Positions 18,090-26,958 of a DNA stretch of 64,000 bases are shown here, piece after piece (within the stretch, counting starts at the first letter, position 1; every line of letters starts with the position of its first letter). Made by a program: the position numbers and the translations under genes. The DNA is from Bradyrhizobium quebecense. GTDB lineage: Bacteria > Pseudomonadota > Alphaproteobacteria > Rhizobiales > Xanthobacteraceae. The DNA lies in the NCBI RefSeq assembly GCF_013373795.3, contig NZ_CP088022.1, positions 5,642,001 through 5,706,000 on the forward strand, in the 5' to 3' direction. The notes below the pieces were generated by a model, which worked only from the letters and a program-made list of their open reading frames with translations, was not told the DNA's origin and ran no database searches.

Positions 18090-18608
18090 TCAGCCGGCCG
18101 ATAGCAGCTTGTTCAGCGACGAACTGACGGCGCTGGTGCTCTTGGAGACAAGTGAAACCTGAACGACGTCTCTGTAGACATCGCGCAGACCAACCATCAT
18201 CGAATCGAAATCCGAACCTATCGGCTTAACCGCCGCATGTGCGCCGACATCATCCACCTGTACAAGCAGCTGCGCAGCCGACCCCCCCTGCACGCCATTC
18301 GGAGCAGGCGCGCCGCTGACTGCGGGAGAAACGGCATGACTCCGGTACATAGTGGAAAGTGCATGAAGGACGCGATCGCCCGGCGGACTTGCGAGCGCAC
18401 TCGCACGCTGAACCTCTGATACCGGCGGAGCGACTGCCGCTCTAGCTGAGACTGACGAGGCGACGACCTCATTGGAAGACGCTTGCGCAAGGGACTGCTC
18501 AAAGTGGGCCTGCTCGCCAGTGGCGGCCGGCGAGCAGGCACTGGAAACACAGTCAGCTGAATGGGGAGAGATCGGCGTCGCGCCTACCATCATAATATAA
18601 GGAGTCAT
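18090..18608 (-). CDS. nolB: T3SS inner rod protein NolB/NopB (SctI-type), first gene of the operon
   Basis: 172 residues, rich in Ser, Ala and Val with no signal peptide. The N-terminus (ISPHSADCVSSACSP) has a T3 secretion-signal-like composition, and the helical C-terminus ends in DVVQVSLVSKSTSAVSSSLNKLLSAG, typical of rod/needle-type subunits. In rhizobia nolB (nopB) heads this operon and its product is secreted. A second Met pair at about 18593 is an alternative start; neither has a clear ribosome-binding site. A tts box lies 45 nt upstream of the 18608 ATG. Confidence 0.9.
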   Translation of the reverse strand: MTPYIMMVGATPISPHSADCVSSACSPAATGEQAHFEQSLAQASSNEVVASSVSARAAVAPPVSEVQRASALASPPGDRVLHALSTMYRSHAVSPAVSGAPAPNGVQGGSAAQLLVQVDDVGAHAAVKPIGSDFDSMMVGLRDVYRDVVQVSLVSKSTSAVSSSLNKLLSAG

Positions 18609-18652
18609 TGTGCTCGTGTGATGAGATCAGGCATGGTTGAACGACGAACGGA

Positions 18653-18691
18653 TCATGAGCGTAGATTGGCGAGCTGACGAAAACCTGACGA
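18653..18691 (-). promoter_or_regulatory. tts box for the nolB-rhcU operon
   Basis: On the minus strand CGTCAGGTTTTCGTCAGCTC is followed, after a spacer, by CTACGCTCATG. This fits the tts box pattern (GTCAG-TT-TCG-AGCT, then CTA and CATG) bound by TtsI, the flavonoid/NodD-dependent response regulator of rhizobial T3SS. The gene ttsI itself is not in the window. Confidence 0.8.
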
Positions 18692-18783
18692 AGATGCCGC
18701 TGGTTACGTCATCTAAAGATCACGTTTGGCCTTCACGTTGGAATGAAATTCTAGGTTTTTTTTCAGGCGGAAGGCCTTCGGGA

Positions 18784-19482
18784 ATGCTCATCCGATCCAC
18801 AACGGTCTACATTTTGAGGAGAGTTCTCCATGTCGGAGTTTTTGTCTATCTGGGATCGGTAAGCGCGCTCGGCGCATCCCTCTCACTGCCGTCGGCTCCT
18901 TACAGCTACACGGTTCTGGATCAGGACCTTTCCGCCGCGCTGCAGGAGTTCGGCAACAATCACAATATCAGGGTCAATGTCAGCGCCGAGGTAAAGGGCC
19001 GGATTCGTGGGCGAATGCCGGACCAGCCACCGCGAGAGTTCCTCGAGCGCTTGACCAATCTGTACAATCTTCAATGGTATTACGACGGTCTCGTGCTTTA
19101 CATATCCGCGGCTCAAGAGGCGCAAAGCCGTCTCATTGTGTTGAACCCGATCAGCTTCGATGCGTTCAGGACCGCGCTCGATGTGCTCAACATCTCCGAT
19201 GAGCGCTATATCGTGAAGCCGGCTCCAGGAGATGGCCTCGTCCTGGCTTCGGGCCCGCCGCGCTTCATCGCGCTCGTGGACCAAACGCTCAAGGGCCTTG
19301 TGGCGGAGGCGCAGGCGCGGCGGAATCCAACCGCTGCCGAAAAGCCGCCACTGGGGTCGGTTTTGATGTTGTTTCGTGGCTCCTCGAGCACGGTCATTCG
19401 CGACGGACGACCTGAAAGCCACTATTCCTCAGAAGCGCAGCATCAGGACGGCATCGCGCGCGAAGCTGCAGGCCAGAAGTGA
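18784..19482 (+). CDS. rhcC1: Secretin N-terminal subunit RhcC1/NolW
   Basis: 232 residues from the ATG at 18784 (GGAAGG upstream). A signal-like hydrophobic N-terminus (VLHVGVFVYLGSVSALGASL) leads into an N0/STN domain (YSYTVLDQDLSAALQEFGNNHNIRVNVSAEVKGRIRGRM). A ring-building segment (ALDVLNISDERYIVKPAPGDGLVLASGPP) and a short polar tail follow. Rhizobial T3SS split the secretin into RhcC1 (periplasmic N-domains) and RhcC2 (outer-membrane barrel). This is RhcC1; no barrel sequence follows. It is divergent from nolB, and I see no separate tts box facing it. Confidence 0.9.
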   Translation: MLIRSTTVYILRRVLHVGVFVYLGSVSALGASLSLPSAPYSYTVLDQDLSAALQEFGNNHNIRVNVSAEVKGRIRGRMPDQPPREFLERLTNLYNLQWYYDGLVLYISAAQEAQSRLIVLNPISFDAFRTALDVLNISDERYIVKPAPGDGLVLASGPPRFIALVDQTLKGLVAEAQARRNPTAAEKPPLGSVLMLFRGSSSTVIRDGRPESHYSSEAQHQDGIAREAAGQK

Positions 19483-19543
19483 CTTAACAATACGAGAGAG
19501 CTCGAGCCGAGGATCCGAACTGCATTCGCTTAAATCCATCTGA

Positions 19544-19580
19544 TCGTCAGCTTTTCGAAAGCCGCCTTACCCAGGATGAG
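19544..19580 (+). promoter_or_regulatory. tts box upstream of the broken effector-like gene
   Basis: TCGTCAGCTTTTCGAAAGC is an almost ideal first half of a tts box; the second half (CCAGGATGAG) is weaker. It faces the gene starting at 19735, 155 nt downstream. Confidence 0.8.
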
Positions 19581-19734
19581 CCTGTCTGGATGGCGGCGCC
19601 TCGCATCGACCGCGCCAGACGTGTGCATCCAGGAGAGCTTGAAGATCAACGCGAACCTCCGAAACAGCTGCTTCGGTCTCGCAGGACAGGAGCCTTCGCA
19701 TTGCTCGAGCTGCTCCATCATGCGGGAGTGACAG

Positions 19735-20340
19735 ATGGATTTCAACGAATTCGGACCATCGAACACGAGCCCGGACACCAATTCACCGCTACCGCCCACG
19801 GACGCTACCGGCTTTGAGCAGCAGCTCAACGGCGCTCAGGGTGGTGCTGCGCCAAATCGTACCGCCTCGCCCGCGCTGCCGGGGGAGCCCTATTCGCCAT
19901 ATCTGGACGCAGGCCGTCACTATTCGCCGTACTTGGATGCTCGGCACCCTTATTCGCCGTACCTGGATATAGCGCACCCCTATTCGCCAGGCTTGCGTTG
20001 GGAGGATGATTCGCATGCGCCGGCTGCGCTCGGTGCAGATCCAGCACAGAACCGTCCCCGCATCACCTCTCGCAGCAGACGATCGAGGCGCATCCTGATT
20101 TCGACCAAGATTTGCTATGGCAGGATATGGATAAAAATCCCTCGCCGGCCATCCTCCGCCGGCCCCTCTCACGCCCGGCCTTCGCACGCCGGACCATCTC
20201 AGGCTGGGCCTTCCGAAGTTGTACCGCCAGAACTTTCCGAGTTCCGTATGCGGGACGGACGTCTCGCCAGTCTGCAAATTGCAACGATTGTGATCGCCTT
20301 TTCGAAGTCTGCCGCACCGAAGCAACTCAGCACAAGATCA
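19735..20340 (+). pseudogene. Decayed T3 effector-like gene with PYSPYLD repeats
   Basis: From the ATG at 19735 the protein begins MDFNEFGPSNTSPDTNSP, a Ser/Thr/Pro/Asn-rich start typical of T3 secretion signals. Four imperfect repeats of (P/H)YSPYLD follow (about residues 50-85). The good coding sense then jumps frames: after about 20040 it continues in another frame as QQTIEAHPDFDQDLLWQDMDKNPS. It then returns to the first frame with SSAGPSHARPSHAGPSQAGPSEVVPPELSEF. The remaining open frame to 20745 is antisense to nrdB and not real. No known effector was recognised. The tts box upstream indicates it was once T3SS-regulated. Confidence 0.6.
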
Positions 20341-20504
20341 GACTTCACTTTCGTACATCAGCCCCGTGGGCGGGTGTTCCCCCATTATGATTTTCGAGCG
20401 GCGTGGATGATGCCGCTTGAGGTCCGCTGTGCCGCCGGAAGCCGCAGCAGAGGACTTCCGCGAACCTCCAAGATGTATGAACGGACGCATGCTGTTCCGG
20501 CTGC

Positions 20505-21578
20505 CTACATACGGCCGAAAGCCGCCCACACCCCGGCCTCGCCGTCCCAGCTGCCTCGGCTCGCCGCCTTGGAGTACTCCGTGGCGCGCTGCTCGAAGAA
20601 ATTGGCGTGCTCGACGCCATTGAGAATCTCGACGAGCCAAGGCAGCGGATGCGGCTTGAGCTGCGTGAACCCATCCTCCTCGGCCTTGAAGAAGCCGAAA
20701 ACCGGGGCAATCCGGAGTTGGGTCAGTCGCCAGTCGGCGACATAACGGACGTAGGCGTGGATCTGCTCAGGACGCATGCCCTCGATCTTGCCCAGGCCAA
20801 AGGCGAGATCGACGAAGTTCTCCTCCAGCTTTACCATCGTTCTGGCGACATCGACGATGTCGTCACGGACCGAGCGCGTCACGGCGCCGGTCTCGCGGTG
20901 CCATTCGTGAAACAGCTTGATGACGCCCTCGCAGTGGAGACTCTCGTCGCGCACCGACCAGCTTACGATCTGTCCCATGCCGTTCATCTTGTTGTGGCGC
21001 GGAAAATTGAGCAGCATAGCGAAGCTCGCGAACAACGCCATGCCTTCGGTAAAGGCGCCGAACATAGCCAGGGTGCGCGCGACATCGGCCACGGTGTCAA
21101 CGCCGAACTCGTGCATGTAGTCCGCCTTGGCGCGCATTTGCGCATAGCTGCGAAATGCCTCGAACTCGGTCTTGGGCATGCCGAGCGTCTTGAGCAGCAG
21201 CGCATAGGCGTCGATGTGGACCGTCTCCATGTTCGTGAAGGCCGCCATCATCATCTGGACGGTGAGCGGCTGGAAAATCGGGATGTATCGCTTGAGATAA
21301 TTGTCACCGACCTCGATGTCCGACTGAGTAAAGAAGCGAAAGATCTGGGTGAGCAGCGCGCGCTCGCTGGCGGTGACGCGGTCCGACGCCCAGTCCTTGA
21401 GGTCGTTGCCGAGCGGCACCTCCTCGGCCATCCAATGCGTCTGCTGCTGACGCTTCCAGAACTCGTAGGCCCAAGCGTAGCGATCAACGTCATAGCTGCC
21501 CATCGAGTCAAGGAGACCAACGCGTCCCTTGCCGATCAGCGTGCGCGGATCGACAGACGAGAGATCGATCATTGACAT
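20505..21578 (-). CDS. nrdB: Ribonucleotide reductase class I, small (beta) subunit
   Basis: 357 residues from the ATG at 21578, which has GGAG eight bases upstream and overlaps the nrdA stop; a GTG at 21587 is an alternative. The beta subunit holds the di-iron/tyrosyl radical. Ligand motifs are visible: FFTQSDIEVGDNYL, then ETVHIDAYALL, where Glu, His and a Tyr four residues later match the radical-Tyr arrangement. RDESLHCEGVIKLFHEW gives the second EXXH-type site, and LTQLRIAPVFGFF a conserved C-terminal part. It forms an operon with nrdA behind a cobalamin riboswitch. Confidence 0.93.
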   Translation of the reverse strand: MSMIDLSSVDPRTLIGKGRVGLLDSMGSYDVDRYAWAYEFWKRQQQTHWMAEEVPLGNDLKDWASDRVTASERALLTQIFRFFTQSDIEVGDNYLKRYIPIFQPLTVQMMMAAFTNMETVHIDAYALLLKTLGMPKTEFEAFRSYAQMRAKADYMHEFGVDTVADVARTLAMFGAFTEGMALFASFAMLLNFPRHNKMNGMGQIVSWSVRDESLHCEGVIKLFHEWHRETGAVTRSVRDDIVDVARTMVKLEENFVDLAFGLGKIEGMRPEQIHAYVRYVADWRLTQLRIAPVFGFFKAEEDGFTQLKPHPLPWLVEILNGVEHANFFEQRATEYSKAASRGSWDGEAGVWAAFGRM

Positions 21579-23512
21579 GCGAGGCACTCCTCATAATCGG
21601 TGCGCTGCGCAGGCGGCTGCCGCGGCGCGGCCTCGTCATCGTCGACGATCTTGCCGGCGAACGCCGCGCGCGAGATCGATTTTGAACGGCAGTAATAAAG
21701 GCTCTTCACCCCACGCTTCCACGCCGTCCAGTGCAGCATGTGGAGATCCCACTTATCGACCTCGGCCGGCAGATAGAGGTTGATTGACTGACTCTGGCAG
21801 ATGAATGCGGCCCGGTCGCCTGCAAGCTCGACGATCCAGCGCTGGTCGACCTCGAAGGCGGTGCGAAACACCGCTTTCTCGTGTTCCGACAGAATGTCGA
21901 GATGGGCGACCGAACCCTCCTGCGCAATGATCGACTGCCAGGTCACCGGGGTGTCGGCGCCCTTGGCGATCAGTACCCTGGTCAGATGAGGATTACGTAC
22001 CGAGATGGCACCAGACAACGTCTTGTGGGTGTAGATGTTGGCCGGGATCGGCTCGATGCATGCGCTGGTGCCGCCGCAGATGATGCTGATCGAAGCAGTC
22101 GGCGCGATCGCGATCTTCTGGCTGAAGCGCTCCATCACGCCACGTTCCAGGGCGTCCGGGCACGGGCCACGCTCGCGAGCAAGGGCGACGGATGCCGCGT
22201 CGGCATCACCCCGGATCTTCCGAAACATCTTTAGATTGAATGATTTCGCCAAGCCACTCTCCATTGGAATGCCATTCGCCTGGAGGAACGAGTGGAAGCC
22301 CATGACGCCAAGTCCGACGGAGCGCTCGCGCAGGGCGGCGTAGCGGGCCCGCTTCATACCCTCCGGCGCCGTCGTGATGAAGTGGGTGAGCACGTTGTCG
22401 AGGAAGCGCATGACGTCCTCGATGAAGCCGGGTTCCTCATTCCATTGGTCCCAAGTCTCGAGGTTGAGCGATGACAGACAGCACACCGCGGTGCGCTCCT
22501 CGCCGCGATGGTCGATGCCGGTCGGGAGCGTAATCTCGCTGCACAGGTTGGAGGTCGAGACCTTGAGACCGAGCTCGCGCTGGTGCTTGGGAAGCGCGCG
22601 ATTCACAGTGTCGATGAACAAGAGATAAGGCTCGCCTGTCTGCAACCGGTTCTCAAGAATGCGTTGCCATAGCTGTCGCGCGTCGATCTCGCGGACGACC
22701 TCGTTCGTCTTCGGGCTGCGCAGAGCGAACGCGGTGCCGGCGCCCACGGCACGCATGAACTCGTCGGTGAGGTTGATGCCGTGATGCAGGTTGAGGCTCT
22801 TGCGGTTGAAGTCGCCGGACGCCTTGCGGATCTCGAGAAACTCCTCGATCTCGGGATGCTGGATATCGAGATAGACCGCCGCCGAGCCGCGCCGCAACGA
22901 GCCCTGGCTGATCGCCAGCGTCAGGCCGTCCATGACGTGGATGAACGGGATGACGCCTGAGCTGACGCCGCCCTTCACCTTCTCTCCGATCGAGCGAACA
23001 TTGCCCCAGTACGTGCCGATACCGCCCCCGTTGGAGGCAAGCCACACGTTTTCGTCCCAGGTGCCAACGATGCCTTCGAGCGAGTCGGACACCGAGTTAA
23101 GGAAGCACGAGATTGGCAGGCCGCGCGTGGTGCCGCCATTGGACAGCACCGGCGTGGCTGGCATGAACCACAGCCGAGACATCGCGTCATAGAGACGTTG
23201 GGCGTGCGCAACATCGTCCGCGAAGGCACAGGACACCCGCGCGAACATGTCCTGGACGCTTTCGCCGACGAGCAGATAACGATCGGTCAGCGTTAGCTTG
23301 CCGAACGCGGTCAGCAGGCCGTCGCGCGATCGATCGAGCGTGAGATCGGACGGCTTTGGCAATGGCGCGAGAGGCCGCGGCAGCGGAGGCGATGACGGCG
23401 GCGGCACAACACACCGCTGAGGCGCGGCAGACTTTGGCCGCGCCGGCCACGGCCGCACACTCGGCCACTCAATTAGATGACCATGCTGATTGAAATCGTA
23501 AGACGACGACAT
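21569..23512 (-). CDS. nrdA: Ribonucleotide reductase class I, large (alpha) subunit
   Basis: 647 residues from the ATG at 23512. It reduces ribonucleoside diphosphates to deoxy forms. The catalytic signature NLCSEITLP, the reductive Cys in GLPISCFLNS, ERSVGLGVMGFHSFLQ, APTASISIICGGTSACIEP and the C-terminal shuttle CxxC (ECLACQ) are all present. The N-terminus is a Pro-rich stretch (VPPPSSPPLPRPLAPLPKP). I see no ATP-cone, so dATP inhibition through that domain is not expected. A cobalamin riboswitch lies 120 nt upstream, suggesting that B12 shortage induces this B12-independent enzyme. It is set between T3SS loci. Confidence 0.93.
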   Translation of the reverse strand: MSSSYDFNQHGHLIEWPSVRPWPARPKSAAPQRCVVPPPSSPPLPRPLAPLPKPSDLTLDRSRDGLLTAFGKLTLTDRYLLVGESVQDMFARVSCAFADDVAHAQRLYDAMSRLWFMPATPVLSNGGTTRGLPISCFLNSVSDSLEGIVGTWDENVWLASNGGGIGTYWGNVRSIGEKVKGGVSSGVIPFIHVMDGLTLAISQGSLRRGSAAVYLDIQHPEIEEFLEIRKASGDFNRKSLNLHHGINLTDEFMRAVGAGTAFALRSPKTNEVVREIDARQLWQRILENRLQTGEPYLLFIDTVNRALPKHQRELGLKVSTSNLCSEITLPTGIDHRGEERTAVCCLSSLNLETWDQWNEEPGFIEDVMRFLDNVLTHFITTAPEGMKRARYAALRERSVGLGVMGFHSFLQANGIPMESGLAKSFNLKMFRKIRGDADAASVALARERGPCPDALERGVMERFSQKIAIAPTASISIICGGTSACIEPIPANIYTHKTLSGAISVRNPHLTRVLIAKGADTPVTWQSIIAQEGSVAHLDILSEHEKAVFRTAFEVDQRWIVELAGDRAAFICQSQSINLYLPAEVDKWDLHMLHWTAWKRGVKSLYYCRSKSISRAAFAGKIVDDDEAAPRQPPAQRTDYEECLACQ

Positions 23513-23633
23513 CGGCAACCCCGCGATGTTAGGGGGGGGAAGCCACGCGCACGACTTGCGAGGAGACGGGTCAAACGTCCCAGGCTGCAAGCGACGCACG
23601 GGGCACCCCGCCCGAGGACGTTCTATTCTGTCG

Positions 23634-23815
23634 CGGCAGGTCTCCTGGCTCGCGGGTCGCTGCGGCTGTCGGCCTTCCCGGTGCTGTCGCGGCCAGTGAC
23701 CATTATGACAACCGCTCGCCGCTTACAGTTGCGGGGGCAGCCCCGGAATAGCCGTTACCGGCGCACCGGGTTCTCTCTTAGCTTCCACCCTACTAGATGC
23801 AGAATGGAAGACCGT
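23634..23815 (-). ncRNA. Cobalamin (adenosylcobalamin) riboswitch in the nrdAB leader
   Basis: On the minus strand the leader contains the B12 box core GCCCCCGCAACTGTAAGCGG (reverse complement of about 23726-23745). It is preceded by AACCCGGTGCGCCGG and followed by GGTCACTGGCC and the 3' signature GCGAGCCAGGAGACCTGCC (about 23638-23656). These conserved blocks occur in the right order and spacing for the class. It would lower nrdAB expression when coenzyme B12 is plentiful. Limits are approximate because P1 was not folded. Confidence 0.9.
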
Positions 23816-24418
23816 GGCAGATCTACATACAGACGCCGCGCGTCGAGATTCGTCAAGGCTTGTGGCAGGGGAGTCGAGACGCAGGACGCCACGTCCGCTC
23901 CGGGTCTGGGCCCGCAACGCTGTGTTCGAGCAAATGCCCCCCTGCTTCGGCCCATTCCGTGAAAAGAGTGGCAGCATTTTGATTTCGATGCTCCGTCGCG
24001 ATGACGGGTGCCTATGCGAGTCCGCGTTGGATAGGAATCCGTTCGGCGAAGGTTCCGGGCGATGCTGGCGAGGGATAATCTCATGACGCGCAACGTTTGG
24101 CTTGCAATTCAAAGCGGTCGAGAATGCGATGCGCCAGCAAGGTGTTGCTCTTCTTGTGGAACTGGCGTGAGGTGCGTCCCTGCCATGATCGTGCGATCTC
24201 GGTGGCTTGCCGCGCGCGCCAGATCGAGCGCGATAGCTCCACAAATGCTTATGGTACCACTGAGCCTTCAACGCGCAACAGTCGCCGTCGCGCTTGCTGA
24301 CGTGGCCAAGTGTTTTGGCGCCATGATTTACCAGAGCTCCGATCGCAGTAATGACCGTGCCGGCATACGGTTGTCCTCACTTGCGTGGTCATGGATGAAG
24401 CCGCCAAGGAGGCTCGAT
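23816..24418. other. Intergenic stretch between the nrd leader and the next tts box
   Basis: About 600 bp. Only short, low-quality open frames on both strands, none with a ribosome-binding site or a recognisable motif. The nrdAB promoter must lie at its left edge. Nothing else could be supported. Confidence 0.5.
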
Positions 24419-24456
24419 CTTAGTCAGCTTTTCGCAAGCTGTCCCTGCTAGCATGA
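24419..24456 (+). promoter_or_regulatory. tts box upstream of the small gene at 24504
   Basis: TAGTCAGCTTTTCGCAAGCT followed by an eight-base spacer and CTAGCATGAAG: both halves of the tts box match very well. The next start codon is 48 nt downstream. Confidence 0.88.
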
Positions 24457-24503
24457 AGCGGATAGGTCATCTCGCGGCGACGCCGCTATCCGGGTGTTAC
24501 GAC

Positions 24504-24701
24504 ATGAACGCAGCCGATATTAATGCAACAGCGCCGCAGGTTGGCGCCCCCTCCGACACCGCCGAGAGCGGCGGCGATGACACGCGTGCAGCGCTACTGC
24601 GCCGAGCATTCGAAAAGGCTCTCGTTTCCGTCGCCACGCAAGTCATAAGCGATTCCCAGTCGGATATGGATGAGGCCATGAGCGAGCTTGATGATGGGTG
24701 A
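24504..24701 (+). CDS. Small T3SS-co-regulated protein, candidate secreted protein
   Basis: 65 residues from the ATG at 24504; an upstream ATG in frame lies inside the tts box and so before the likely transcription start. The N-terminus (MNAADINATAPQVGAPSDTAES) is polar, Ala/Thr/Ser-rich and without hydrophobic core, like T3 secretion signals. The C-terminal half is one amphipathic helix (TRAALLRRAFEKALVSVATQVISDSQSDMDEAMSEL) reminiscent in size of needle/rod-type subunits or small Nops. I cannot name it. A tts box precedes it and a perfect hairpin follows 54 nt after the stop. Confidence 0.7.
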   Translation: MNAADINATAPQVGAPSDTAESGGDDTRAALLRRAFEKALVSVATQVISDSQSDMDEAMSELDDG

Positions 24702-24754
24702 GCCGATGCTCGGCGCCACATAGAGATACAGCCCGCGTAGTGATCGAATCGAAG

Positions 24755-24779
24755 ACGTGCCAAGTGAAACTTGGCACGT
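24755..24779 (+). terminator. Perfect 11-bp hairpin after the small T3SS-co-regulated gene
   Basis: ACGTGCCAAGT and ACTTGGCACGT pair perfectly around a GAA loop. No T-run follows on the plus strand, so it could be a terminator, an mRNA 3' stabiliser or a protein site. Confidence 0.5.
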
Positions 24780-24980
24780 GCCACCAGTTAGATGCGCATT
24801 CAATGATCTCAGATCCGAGCTGCGAGCGGGTCCCGCGAATCCGAATGCACCGGGATCTTTTTGGCGGCGGGCTGCTGCGATTTCCTTTTAACGTCCCTAG
24901 CAGCTTACTTGTAAGCGCGATTTTCTTCGCACGCCGGCGGTTTTGATGGATTGCCCTGGTATCGGGCGATACCGAGCCGT

Positions 24981-26552
24981 TCAGGCAGTGGCGGCTTTGT
25001 GGAAGTTGAAGGGCAGCAGGTCTGTAATATCGGCGTCGCCGGCGCGCTGAGGCAATTCGGTGAGGACGTGGCGCAACCACGCTAACGGCTCGACACGTGA
25101 GGCGCGGCAGGTCAGCATCAGGCTATAGACGACGGCACTGGCCTTGGCTCCGTCCACGGTATCGCTGAACAACCAACTCTTCCTGCCAGTTGCAAAAACC
25201 CTGATGTCGCGCTCCAGAAGATTGTTGTCAATCGGCATGCTGCCGTCCCCGGTGTAGCGCGTCAGATATTCCCATTGGTTTCGGGTGTAGGATACGGCGT
25301 CGCCGAGCTTGCTGTCAGGCAAGACCTTCGGGGCCATGTCATCGAGCCATACTTTGAGAGCATTGAGGATGGGGACACTATGTTGCTGGCGGAAGCGGCG
25401 AATGCAGTAGGCCTGTGTTTCACCCTTCTCCGGTATTCCGTCCCACGCCCGCCTTTCAACCCGGTAGAGCTGTTCAAAGAACCGCAGCGCTTGCTCGGGC
25501 GGACCGCCGCCCTTCTTCCTGGCTTTGAGGGCATCGACAAAGCGCCGCCGGGAGTGGGCCATGCATCCAATGTGGGTGGCCCCTTCCAGCGTGCGCCATG
25601 CGGTATAGCCGTCACTCATTACAATGCCACGGTAATCGCCGAGGAAGGCTTGCGGGTGGATTTGGCCGCGGCCCGGCTGATAATCCAGAAGAACGATCGG
25701 CTCGTGGCTGCCCTTGCCGCTGCGATAAGCCCACATGTACGATGTGCTGGTGGCCCGTTTGTCCTTCTCCTTGAGGACCTGAACCGTTGTCTCGTCGCCA
25801 TGGATGAGAGGTTGTGATCTGAGCCGCAGCTTCAGGGCGTCGTAGATGCGATGCAGATGCTTCTCGCTCGAGCCAATCACCCAGTGGCCCAAAGCGCCGC
25901 GGCTGACAGGAACACCTGCACGTTCGAAGGCCTGCGCCAGGCGGTAGAGCGGCGTGCCATCGACATATTTGTGAACCAGCGCGAACGCCAGCGTCGAGGG
26001 CGTGGCAACGCTGCCCGGCAATGGTTGCGGCGGCATCGGCGCGGTCACGACAGGGGCGTGGATCCCGGTGCGATCGCAATGGCGGCACGCATATTTGAAG
26101 CGCACATTCTGTAAAACCTTCGCCTTCACCTCGATATGAAGTTGCTCGGTGACAGCCTCGCCCATGCGATGCATCTGGCCACGGCAGCAAGGACACGCCT
26201 TCTGATCGTCGGACAGGTCATACTCGACGCGCTCACGAGGCAGGTTCCCCGGCAGCGGCTTGCGGCCGCGCTTCTTTCCCATTGTGTTTTCGACGGGTGG
26301 CAAGCCCGTGTCCGGAAGTTCGGCGATATTGTTCGTTTCACTGCCGGCGTCCTCCTCATCGGAGGCCTGCTCGGCTTCATTGAAGAGACGATCAACATGC
26401 TTTTCGCTGCGCGGCGCAAAACGATGCAGGCGTGCCAGCGCCAGTTCTTCCTCGAGCTTGGCGACGCGGTCGGCGAGTTGATGGTTCTCCGCCTGCAGCG
26501 CAGCAATGCGTGCCAACAGCACTTCAACACTCGGATCGCCGGTTCGATTCAT
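24981..26552 (-). CDS. tnpC: IS66 transposase TnpC
   Basis: 523 residues. The N-terminal leucine-zipper-like helix (VLLARIAALQAENHQLADRVAKLEEELALARLHRF) is followed by a zinc-type block (KACPCCRGQMHRMGE and YACRHCDRTG). The DDE catalytic core follows with HGDETTVQVL, MSDGYTAWR and NNLLERDIR. Full length for the family. It is the catalytic subunit of the IS66 trio and is translated after tnpB. Confidence 0.95.
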   Translation of the reverse strand: MNRTGDPSVEVLLARIAALQAENHQLADRVAKLEEELALARLHRFAPRSEKHVDRLFNEAEQASDEEDAGSETNNIAELPDTGLPPVENTMGKKRGRKPLPGNLPRERVEYDLSDDQKACPCCRGQMHRMGEAVTEQLHIEVKAKVLQNVRFKYACRHCDRTGIHAPVVTAPMPPQPLPGSVATPSTLAFALVHKYVDGTPLYRLAQAFERAGVPVSRGALGHWVIGSSEKHLHRIYDALKLRLRSQPLIHGDETTVQVLKEKDKRATSTSYMWAYRSGKGSHEPIVLLDYQPGRGQIHPQAFLGDYRGIVMSDGYTAWRTLEGATHIGCMAHSRRRFVDALKARKKGGGPPEQALRFFEQLYRVERRAWDGIPEKGETQAYCIRRFRQQHSVPILNALKVWLDDMAPKVLPDSKLGDAVSYTRNQWEYLTRYTGDGSMPIDNNLLERDIRVFATGRKSWLFSDTVDGAKASAVVYSLMLTCRASRVEPLAWLRHVLTELPQRAGDADITDLLPFNFHKAATA

Positions 26553-26604
26553 CGAATTCTTGAATCTGAACCGTACCGACGCGTCAACCGCTCAACTCGA
26601 GAGC

Positions 26605-26958
26605 TCAGCCGGCAACCTGATATTGCCGCACCGGATGGCGGACCATCGCATCGATATCGATGCCGTCAAGGATCCAGTGCAATTGCTCCGTCGTCAGCGT
26701 GACGATCGCCTCCTGGCGGCGCGGCCATCGGAACCTGTCTTCGGTCAGCCGCTTCAGGACCAGTACAAAGCCGGACCGATCGAAGAACAGAAGCTTCATC
26801 CGGTCGCAACGGCGATTGCAGAACGCAAAAACCGCCGGAGTGAATGGATCGAGCGCCATCGTCTCCTGGACCAGGACCGCAAGGCTGTTGATGCCAGCCC
26901 GGAAGTCGATCGGCTCACGGTGCAGATAGACCTGCAGGTCATCGCCCAGTCTAAACAT
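26605..26958 (-). CDS. tnpB: IS66 accessory protein TnpB
   Basis: 117 residues. The family hallmark YLHREPIDFRAGINSLAVLV, then DPFTPAVFAFCNRRCDRMKLLFFDRSGFVLVLKRLTEDRF. Required with TnpA for IS66 transposition, role not known. It overlaps the tnpA end by 8 nt. Confidence 0.94.
   Translation of the reverse strand: MFRLGDDLQVYLHREPIDFRAGINSLAVLVQETMALDPFTPAVFAFCNRRCDRMKLLFFDRSGFVLVLKRLTEDRFRWPRRQEAIVTLTTEQLHWILDGIDIDAMVRHPVRQYQVAG

Noticed and set aside
19735..20745. Complete 336-residue effector
   Set aside because: The last part lies antisense to nrdB and earlier coding sense moves between frames, so it is a broken gene.
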